A DNA stretch of 6,912 nucleotides from Calditrichota bacterium (GTDB lineage: Bacteria; Calditrichota; Calditrichia; RBG-13-44-9; J075). The stretch is from assembly GCA_003695285.1 (NCBI GenBank), contig RFIL01000367.1, positions 1 to 6,912 on the forward strand. The letters are read 5' to 3'. This document shows, piece by piece, positions 1 to 5,582 of the stretch; within the stretch, counting starts at the first letter, position 1, and each line of letters begins with the position of its first letter. A program made the translations under genes and the position numbers. The notes under the pieces are model-generated. The model saw only the letters and a program-made list of their open reading frames with translations. It searched no databases and had not been told where the DNA came from.

Positions 1-939
1 ACCCGGGTTCAACCCAGAGAAAATACTCTGAACAAAAGGGTAAAGAAAAATGACCAGCAGCAGACCGGCGGTAGTAACCAGCGTATACTTAAGTAACGAA
101 GCAAGGATTTCTAAACCGAAGTTTCCAACCGCATCAGCAATCAGGGCAAAAACCCCATACGGTGCAATTTTGATCACCTGGACGACAATTTTTATCATCG
201 CTTCAAACAACCCGTCAAAAAATGCGATAACCGGTTGAGCTTTTTCCTTTGGAATCAAGGTGAGGGCGATTCCGGTGACAATTGAGAAGAAAATAATCTG
301 AAGCATCGATGCCCCGGTCAGAGCTTCAAAAGGGTTTTGGGGGATGATGTTTAAAAAAGTTTGAACAGGAGAGGTCTCCGTTTGTTGAGCGGCTGAGAGT
401 TTCTGTCCGGCAACTCCCTGATAATTTTCCATCAATTTTGCCTGTACTTCCGGAGACATCCCACTCCCGGGATGAAAAATGTTGGCCAAAACCAAACCAA
501 CCGTAATAGCAAATGCTGTAGAAGCAAGGTAGTAAAGCAAAGTTTTGGTACCAATCCGCTTCATTTTGCCGATATCTCCCAGACTGGCTGTTCCTGCCAG
601 CAAAGAGGCAAAAACTAGTGGTACCACAATCATCTGGATGAGCCGAATAAAGGCGGTTCCTACCGGCTTCAATTCCATGATATTATTTTTGAATAATATC
701 CCCGCAGCCGCTCCTAACAACATCCCGAGTATAATTTTAGTATGCAGCTCCATCTTAAACAGACGTTCAAATAGCAAAAATAGAGCGATTAACATGGCAC
801 TGGCTCGTACTAGCTGAATTACCCAGGGAGCAATCCAGGGAAAGGCATCCGGGGTCTTCGAATATAGAAAGATAGATAGACCAAAACTGATGATAAATAT
901 AACGATGGAAGAAACCGTAGCCGTTAATTTTGTTGCCAT
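1..939 (-). CDS. Dicarboxylate/amino acid:cation symporter (DAACS/GltP family), 3' end outside the window
   Basis: The reverse strand is open from an ATG at 939 to the window edge, giving 313 residues with no stop; the family usually has about 400-450. It is an inner-membrane transporter that takes up glutamate, aspartate or C4-dicarboxylates with Na+ or H+. Family signatures seen: IQMIVVPLVFASLLAGTASL at about 101-120 followed by GD, NPFEAL at 202-207 followed by a hydrophobic LQIIFFSIVTGIAL stretch, and APYGVFALIA at 259-268. The serine-rich hairpin and NMDGT-like substrate-binding motifs would lie beyond position 1, so substrate cannot be judged. Residues 1-62, with hydrophobic stretches near 9-26 and 36-57, precede the usual family start (near HTKIILGMLLG, 66-76) and look like extra membrane segments. 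The start is supported by AGGAG nine bases upstream; the internal Met49 and Met63 have no good ribosome site. Transcribed divergently from the threonine synthase gene. Family sure, specificity unknown. Confidence 0.93.
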   Translation of the reverse strand, partial: MATKLTATVSSIVIFIISFGLSIFLYSKTPDAFPWIAPWVIQLVRASAMLIALFLLFERLFKMELHTKIILGMLLGAAAGILFKNNIMELKPVGTAFIRLIQMIVVPLVFASLLAGTASLGDIGKMKRIGTKTLLYYLASTAFAITVGLVLANIFHPGSGMSPEVQAKLMENYQGVAGQKLSAAQQTETSPVQTFLNIIPQNPFEALTGASMLQIIFFSIVTGIALTLIPKEKAQPVIAFFDGLFEAMIKIVVQVIKIAPYGVFALIADAVGNFGLEILASLLKYTLVTTAGLLLVIFLYPFVQSIFSGLNPG

Positions 940-948
940 AACTCTTCT

Positions 949-953
949 CTCCT
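949..953 (-). promoter_or_regulatory. Ribosome binding site of the symporter gene
   Basis: AGGAG on the reverse strand lies nine bases before the ATG at 939. It decides the start in favour of the long form with the N-terminal extension rather than Met49 or Met63, which have no comparable sequence upstream. Confidence 0.7.
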
Positions 954-1379
954 ACCTCATTAATGGGACAGAATATCCTGGTGAAAAATTTGATTAAAAA
1001 AGATTGGTAAGAATTCCAAAGAAGGTTGAGAAGTACTCTTTTCAAATTCACACCGAATTCTCATAATCCGGTTTCTGATGTTTCCAACCTGATTGACAGG
1101 GAAGATGGAAGCATTCATGTGTATCTTTTCGGGGAGTTCTCTAATGGAAATAGGAGTTCGGCCCCATATGTTATCATTCATAATCACCTGAAGGTTTTTA
1201 TAAGGCAGATAAAAATCATGACACCTGAGAGCTAATTATTTATGCACAATTGAATACCTGGAGAGGGAAAGCATGAAACCGTTAGAAAAATTCTCCTGGC
1301 AACACTCATATTACTATTCAAAGGCTCAGGTATACAAAAACAAAATGTTACATATAAAAAACCAAAAGGCAAAATAATT

Positions 1380-1474
1380 TTTTGGGAATAATGAGAAAAA
1401 ACACTACATTTTTTCTCTTTGAATCAACTTTCTTAAGCAAATAGTGGTCTAACTTTCATATTATTATCCCAAAA
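1380..1474. repeat. Nested inverted repeat in the intergenic region
   Basis: TTTTGGGA at 1380-1387 pairs perfectly with TCCCAAAA at 1467-1474. After a two-base bulge, ATAAT (1388-1392) pairs with ATTAT (1460-1464). Immediately inside is a second perfect repeat, GAGAAAAAA (1393-1401) with TTTTTTCTC (1409-1417) around a 7-base loop. As RNA this would be a 13-pair outer stem enclosing a 9-pair hairpin. It is A/T-rich, so chance is possible. No poly-U tract follows the outer stem, so it is not an ordinary terminator. Role unknown: operator, leader fold or small RNA are all open. Confidence 0.45.
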
Positions 1475-1495
1475 GTCTGTTGAGATTCTTCATTT

Positions 1496-1504
1496 TGTTA
1501 TATT
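1496..1504 (+). promoter_or_regulatory. Possible extended -10 promoter of threonine synthase
   Basis: TGTTATATT matches the extended -10 pattern TGnTATAAT at all but one informative base. No good -35 hexamer lies 16-18 bases upstream, as is common for extended -10 promoters. Transcription would begin near 1511, giving a leader of about 40 bases with AAGGAG at 1536-1541. The promoter is predicted by eye only. Confidence 0.35.
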
Positions 1505-1514
1505 TGGAATTCCA
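1505..1514. promoter_or_regulatory. Palindrome TGGAATTCCA, possible operator
   Basis: A perfect 10-base palindrome directly after the possible -10 element, over the predicted start of transcription of threonine synthase, where a bound repressor would block initiation. A palindrome of this length is expected by chance about once in 600 bases, so position rather than rarity is the only support. Confidence 0.25.
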
Positions 1515-1551
1515 GTAAACACCATGTTAAGCAGTAAGGAGTAACAATTCA

Positions 1552-2733
1552 ATGACCTACGTTACGCACCTCGAATGTTCAGGATGTCAACGAAGATTTC
1601 CCTCTGAACAATTGTGGAATTTGTGCCCGGAATGTTCCAGGCCATTGCTGGTGAGATACAACCTGACACGTATCAGGCAGGATATAAATAAGGAAATGTT
1701 GAGGCATCGTCCCATGAACATGTGGCGGTATAGAGAGGTATTACCCCTGAAGGATGACCAACACTTATTAACTCTGGGAGAAGGTGGTACCCCTCTTCAT
1801 CATGCGCGACAATTGGGAGCGTTGTTGGGAGCTCCAAACCTTTATCTTAAAGATGAGGGTTTGAATCCCACCAATTCGTTTAAAGCCAGGGGGCTGGCGA
1901 TGGCAGTCTCCCGGGCTAAAGAGCTGGGAGCAAAGACGCTTTCCATTCCTTCCGCCGGGAATGCAGCAGGTGCAATGAGTGCATATGCAGCATTGTCAGG
2001 ATTATCTGCCTTTGTGTATATGCCGGCGGATGTTCCTCATCCTTTTATCGCAGAATGTAGAGCTCTGGGGGCAACGGTCACTCTGGTGGAAGGGCTGATC
2101 ACAGATTGTGGAAAAATTGCCGCTCGTAGATGCCAGGAGGAAGGTCATTTTGACGTTTCTACCCTCAAGGAGCCCTATCGTTTGGAAGGGAAAAAAACCA
2201 TGGGATATGAGCTTGCCGAACAAATGGGATGGCAATTACCCGATGTCATTATTTATCCCACCGGTGGTGGGACCGGGTTGATTGGGATGTGGAAAGCCTT
2301 CCAGGAAATGGAAGCACTGGGATGGATCCCCGAAGGTCATCGGCCGCGAATGGTCAGTGTACAATCCGAGGGTTGTGCGCCCATTGTAAAGGCATTTCAT
2401 GAAGGGAAAGAACATGCCGAGGTATGGGATAATGCTCATACCATCGCCGATGGACTTCGGGTGCCAGGAGCGGTGGGAGATTTTCTGATGCTTGGAGTGC
2501 TCAGGGAAAGTGGGGGAACAGCCATTGCCGTATCCGATACTGAAATGTTAAAAGCCTGCCAACTGCTTGGAAGTACTCAGGGAATTTTTGCCAGCCCCGA
2601 AGGTGGAGCCACCCTGGCAGCCTACCAAAAGCTATTACAGAAGAACTGGATCGATAAGGAAGAAAAAGTGGTGTTATTCATCACCGGAAGCGGGCATAAA
2701 TATGCTCACCTCTGGCAGGAGAGCTTAAAATAA
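1552..2733 (+). CDS. thrC: Threonine synthase (PLP-dependent, zinc-ribbon type)
   Basis: 393 residues, full length for the clade. It converts O-phosphohomoserine to threonine and phosphate in the cytoplasm, the last step of threonine synthesis. An N-terminal zinc ribbon is visible as two CxxC pairs (C9/C12, C25/C28), then the fold-type II PLP domain. The motif LNPTNSFKARG places the cofactor Schiff-base lysine at K111; SAGNAAG (134-140) should contact the cofactor; GGGTG (238-242) is the phosphate-binding loop; EGKKTMG begins at 212. The C-terminal FASPEGGAT and ITGSGHKY segments also fit the clade. AAGGAG ends 10 bases before the ATG, supporting this start. It is followed after 53 bases by the UbiA gene and lies divergent to an amino acid/dicarboxylate transporter. 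Paralogous fold-type II enzymes (cysteate synthase, threonine dehydratase, sulfhydrylases) can look similar, so the exact substrate is inferred from overall resemblance. Confidence 0.88.
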   Translation: MTYVTHLECSGCQRRFPSEQLWNLCPECSRPLLVRYNLTRIRQDINKEMLRHRPMNMWRYREVLPLKDDQHLLTLGEGGTPLHHARQLGALLGAPNLYLKDEGLNPTNSFKARGLAMAVSRAKELGAKTLSIPSAGNAAGAMSAYAALSGLSAFVYMPADVPHPFIAECRALGATVTLVEGLITDCGKIAARRCQEEGHFDVSTLKEPYRLEGKKTMGYELAEQMGWQLPDVIIYPTGGGTGLIGMWKAFQEMEALGWIPEGHRPRMVSVQSEGCAPIVKAFHEGKEHAEVWDNAHTIADGLRVPGAVGDFLMLGVLRESGGTAIAVSDTEMLKACQLLGSTQGIFASPEGGATLAAYQKLLQKNWIDKEEKVVLFITGSGHKYAHLWQESLK

Positions 2734-2786
2734 ACATTCATCAACCAGTTGAGAGGATTATCACTGACTGAAAAGGTATTCATTCA

Positions 2787-3641
2787 ATGACTCAGCAGTA
2801 TTCAAAAGATAAAAATTCGATTTACGCTGTCATTCAGTTAACACGCCCGGTCAATGCACTCATTACATTCCTCTCAGTCTGGGTCGCTGCAATTATATCC
2901 GGAGGTTTTTCAGTGACCTCCGATGTTCTTCTGGCCTGTCTTTCTGCTGCCTTAATCGCCGGAGGAGCCAATACCCTGAATGACTATTTTGACATCGAAA
3001 TTGATCGAATCAACAAACCGGAGCGCCCCTTACCTGCGGGTAAAATTTCTCCTCATTCCGCTCTGACAGCTGCTATTGTGGAATTCGGATTTGGAATTGG
3101 ACTTTCCATTTTTATCTCTGTTCCAATGCTTCTTCTGGCATTAACCTTTTCTGCGCTATTAATATGGTATTCAGCCCATCTGAAGAAAACCGTTATCTGG
3201 GGCAACCTTGCCGTGAGCTTAAGCACAGCAGCCGCGTTTATCTATGGAGGGTTTTCCGTGAGAAAACCATTAGAAGCTCTTATCCCCGCTCTGTTTGCTT
3301 TCTTTTTTCACTTTGGCAGGGAAATCATCAAAGATATTGAGGATATGAAAGGGGATCGACAACACCATGCGATTACCTTTCCCATTCGCTACGGCATCTC
3401 GGCGGCTATTTTTCTGGTGTGGCTCAATTTCTTATTGTTAATATTACTCACACTCCTACCCTACTGGAAAGGCTGGTACGGACCGGTGTATATGAGTATT
3501 GTCCTCTTTGGTATTTATCCGGTATTAGGTTATGTGTTGGTCAAGTTAGTTAGAGAACCCTCTTCAGATCAGATGGGAAAACTCAGCACGTTATTAAAAG
3601 CGGATATGATTATTGGATTGATTGCCATCTTCTTTCGCTGA
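2787..3641 (+). CDS. UbiA-family prenyltransferase, geranylgeranylglycerol-phosphate geranylgeranyltransferase-like
   Basis: 284 residues, mostly hydrophobic with about eight or nine membrane segments, the normal UbiA size. The enzyme transfers a polyprenyl group from its diphosphate to an acceptor at the membrane. Both Mg2+-diphosphate motifs are present: NDYFDIEIDR at 65-74 (D66, D69, D73) running into NKPERPLPAGKIS (76-88), and DIEDMKGD at 183-190 (D183, D186, D190). Y128, S129 and the following LKK form the YSxxLK motif. The NDYFDIEID...RPLPxGxIS version is that of archaeal digeranylgeranylglyceryl phosphate synthase and its bacterial relatives rather than classical 4-hydroxybenzoate or heme O/chlorophyll enzymes; the acceptor (geranylgeranylglyceryl phosphate, a quinone precursor or other) cannot be read from sequence. 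AAAAGG stands 10 bases before the ATG. Probably co-transcribed with thrC; no terminator is seen in the 53-base gap. Confidence 0.88.
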   Translation: MTQQYSKDKNSIYAVIQLTRPVNALITFLSVWVAAIISGGFSVTSDVLLACLSAALIAGGANTLNDYFDIEIDRINKPERPLPAGKISPHSALTAAIVEFGFGIGLSIFISVPMLLLALTFSALLIWYSAHLKKTVIWGNLAVSLSTAAAFIYGGFSVRKPLEALIPALFAFFFHFGREIIKDIEDMKGDRQHHAITFPIRYGISAAIFLVWLNFLLLILLTLLPYWKGWYGPVYMSIVLFGIYPVLGYVLVKLVREPSSDQMGKLSTLLKADMIIGLIAIFFR

Positions 3642-3673
3642 TTATCCAGCATTGCCGGGACCCATTCAATCGG

Positions 3674-4267
3674 TTACCATTGTACATCTTTCAGCCGCTG
3701 GTAAAATTTACCCAGAGGGAAACCCATCACGTTAAAATAACATCCCTCGATGGCTTTTACAAAGACGCCGGCATATCCCTGGATGGCATACGCACCTGCT
3801 TTATCAAATGGTTCTCCGGAAGCGATATAGGCATCAATTTCTTCATCGGTAAGAGGGTAAAAAGTGACCCGGGTACTCTCGTGCTCAATGATGGTTTGTC
3901 GTGGGGTTATAAGACAAAAAGCGGTGATCACCTCATGAACGTCATCACTAAGAGCAAGCAACATCTGTCGGGCATCTTCATCGTTTTCCGGTTTACCAAA
4001 AATGTGCTCACCTTTCACCACAATCGTGTCCGCAGTAATGATTAAATCGCCCTTCACTTTTCGGATGGCTTCTTCAGCTTTTTGAGCGGCTATCTGACGG
4101 GCAAAGTCAGTGGGAGATAAATAACTGCTCAATTTTTCTTCACCATCTACAGTATAGGTGGTAAACTTGAGTCCTATTTTTCGCAACAATTCAATACGAC
4201 GAGGTGACTGGCTGGCAAGGATAATTTTTTTCCCTTCCAGTTTACATAATGTCTGTAGAAAATCCAT
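3674..4267 (-). CDS. maf: Maf/YhdE nucleoside triphosphate pyrophosphatase (dTTP/UTP type)
   Basis: 197 residues, full length. Maf proteins hydrolyse non-canonical or excess nucleoside triphosphates to the monophosphate and pyrophosphate, and are linked to septation arrest when over-produced. Family motifs in order: LASQSPRR at 17-24 (S21, R23 and R24 at the nucleotide phosphates), TADT at 78-81 with D80 the likely catalytic base, GKPENDEDA at 91-99, SGEPFDKAGAYAIQG at 150-164, and NVMGFPL at 179-185. The DKAGAYAIQG form is typical of the dTTP/UTP-specific YhdE branch rather than the m7GTP-specific YceF branch. GGGGAG lies seven bases before the ATG at 4267. Its stop is 32 bases from that of the converging UbiA gene, and it is divergent from the MoeB-rhodanese gene. 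The first 12 residues before the core strand are a short extension of the usual N-terminus. Confidence 0.95.
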   Translation of the reverse strand: MDFLQTLCKLEGKKIILASQSPRRIELLRKIGLKFTTYTVDGEEKLSSYLSPTDFARQIAAQKAEEAIRKVKGDLIITADTIVVKGEHIFGKPENDEDARQMLLALSDDVHEVITAFCLITPRQTIIEHESTRVTFYPLTDEEIDAYIASGEPFDKAGAYAIQGYAGVFVKAIEGCYFNVMGFPLGKFYQRLKDVQW

Positions 4268-4312
4268 TGAATCACTCCCCGGGCAAATTTATGAACTTGC
4301 TAGTAAACCAAT

Positions 4313-4341
4313 ATAAAATACACGAATAATGGTAAAAGCAA
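4313..4341 (-). promoter_or_regulatory. Possible sigma-70-type promoter of maf
   Basis: On the reverse strand TTGCTT (4341-4336) and TTTTAT (4318-4313) are separated by 17 bases and would start a transcript near 4305, about 38 bases before the maf ATG. Both hexamers are imperfect and the region is AT-rich, so the call is weak. No convincing plus-strand promoter for the divergent gene was found. Confidence 0.27.
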
Positions 4342-4430
4342 AACCATTTTTCCTCTTGTTTTTAGGAGATGATTTTCCCATGTTTCTAAGGTATAGAATA
4401 ATAATCCACGGATGAGGAGAAGCAATCAGA

Positions 4431-5579
4431 ATGAACACCAATTCCATTCTCACTCGAGATGAAATTTTGAGATATAGCCGCCATTTAATTTTGCCAGAAG
4501 TAGGGATGAGCGGTCAGGAGCGATTAAAGAGTTCCCGGGTTCTCATTGTCGGTGCTGGTGGATTGGGCTCTCCGGTGGCAATGTATCTCGCGGCAGCAGG
4601 AGTGGGCACTCTGGGATTGGTTGACTTCGATACAGTTGACATCTCCAACCTCCAACGGCAAATCCTGCATTCAGAATCGCGGGTGGGCCAAAGTAAATTA
4701 GAATCCGCCAGGGAACGATTGCAGGAAATCAATTCCCACATCCAGCTTAATCTGCACCAGGGAAAACTGACATCCAGTAATGTGAAAAACATTTTTCAGG
4801 AGTATGATATCATAATTGATGGTACTGACAATTTCCCCACCCGCTATCTAATCAATGATGCAAGCGTTTTCATGGGGAAACCTTTTATCTATGGAAGTAT
4901 TTATCGCTTTTCTGGACAGGTAACCGTCTTTGATGTTTCCAGAGGCCCATGCTATCGATGTGTTTATCCTGAACCACCCCCACCGGAATTGGTCCCAAGT
5001 TGTGCCGAAGGAGGTGTATTAGGAGTGCTACCTGGAATTATTGGCACCTTACAGGCTATTGAGGCGATAAAAATCCTTTTAGAAATTGGCGACCCCTTGT
5101 ATGGACGTCTGTTGATGGTGGATGCTTTGAGTATGAAGTTTCATGAAATCGCAATACCTCCCAATCCTGGATGCCCACTTTGTGGGGAAACCCCAACAAT
5201 CAATGAATTCATAGACTATGAGGAGTTTTGTGGGGTACCTCAAACTGACAATGAACAACATGAGGATGAAATGACCGTTCACGAACTTAGGCAATTAATA
5301 GATTCCGGAAAACAACCTACTATAATCGATGTCAGAGAACCGGTGGAGTTTGAAATTTGTCGAATTCCGGGCGCAACATTGATACCGCTAAATGAGCTCC
5401 CTGCAATGATTCATCAATTACATACTGCAGAGGATATTGTTGTGTATTGTCATGTAGGCATCAGAAGTCGCCGTGCCGTCAATTTTTTAAGAGAGATGGG
5501 ATTCACCCGCGTTAAAAATCTTTCCGGTGGGATCCATGCCTGGGCCACTCAAATCGACCCCGATATGCCAGTGTATTAG
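4431..5579 (+). CDS. moeB: MoeB/ThiF-type adenylyltransferase fused to rhodanese domain (MoeZ/MOCS3-like)
   Basis: 382 residues. The N-terminal E1-like domain (about 1-265) adenylates the C-terminal glycine of a ubiquitin-like sulfur carrier (MoaD or ThiS type), and the C-terminal rhodanese (about 280-382) supplies sulfur to form the thiocarboxylate used in molybdopterin, thiamin or cysteine-type pathways. Visible: nucleotide loop GAGGLGSP 41-48; D65, N73, R76, Q77 and K89 at the ATP site; DGTDNF 130-135 with D133 for Mg2+; zinc cysteines C174, C177, C248, C251; and SCAEGG (190-195) with the conserved C191. The rhodanese has IDVREPVEFE at 299-308 and the active loop CHVGIRS at 340-346 with C340 as persulfide cysteine. 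All key residues are present. GAGGAG lies 11 bases before the ATG. No carrier-protein gene lies in the window, so whether it serves molybdopterin, thiamin or another route is open. Confidence 0.93.
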   Translation: MNTNSILTRDEILRYSRHLILPEVGMSGQERLKSSRVLIVGAGGLGSPVAMYLAAAGVGTLGLVDFDTVDISNLQRQILHSESRVGQSKLESARERLQEINSHIQLNLHQGKLTSSNVKNIFQEYDIIIDGTDNFPTRYLINDASVFMGKPFIYGSIYRFSGQVTVFDVSRGPCYRCVYPEPPPPELVPSCAEGGVLGVLPGIIGTLQAIEAIKILLEIGDPLYGRLLMVDALSMKFHEIAIPPNPGCPLCGETPTINEFIDYEEFCGVPQTDNEQHEDEMTVHELRQLIDSGKQPTIIDVREPVEFEICRIPGATLIPLNELPAMIHQLHTAEDIVVYCHVGIRSRRAVNFLREMGFTRVKNLSGGIHAWATQIDPDMPVY

Positions 5580-5582
5580 ATA

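Larger units (their letters stand above)
940..1551. other. Divergent intergenic region between the symporter and threonine synthase genes
   Basis: 612 AT-rich bases without a convincing gene. It must contain the promoters of both flanking divergent genes. Visible contents: a nested inverted repeat at 1380-1474, an extended -10-like sequence at 1496-1504, a palindrome at 1505-1514, and a 10-mer (TTTGGAATTC) present once in each gene's upstream side (plus 1503-1512, minus 1020-1011). Two small reading frames exist but are weak. One is on the minus strand ending at 960 (73 codons from the ATG at 1181). The other is 34 codons on the plus strand at 1273-1377, with a GGAG nine bases before its ATG. 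A possible minus-strand promoter is GTGTCA, 16 bases, TATAAA (the latter at 1202-1197), which would give the symporter a long leader. No T-box, riboswitch or terminator could be recognised. Confidence 0.6.

Noticed and set aside
50..817. Plus-strand reading frames at 50-238 and 545-817
   Set aside because: They are antisense to the symporter gene, whose frame is continuous and shows clear family motifs.
767..1051. Minus-strand frame beginning with a NLKRVLLNLLWNS-like stretch recalling a histidine kinase N box
   Set aside because: It runs into the symporter gene in a different frame, the rest has no kinase motifs (no DxGxG), and the match is short; a shadow frame.
1781..1793. AAGGTGGTACCCC, similar to the T-box antiterminator core
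   Set aside because: It lies inside the threonine synthase gene and encodes the conserved GEGGTPL segment; there is no leader, stem I or terminator around it.
3642..3673. Possible bidirectional terminator between the UbiA gene and maf
   Set aside because: Only a short GGTTACC palindrome with flanking CAAT/ATTG is present; there is no usable loop, no GC-rich stem and no T tract.
3680..4045. Plus-strand reading frame of 121 codons
   Set aside because: Antisense to maf, whose motifs are unambiguous; no recognisable domain in the plus frame.
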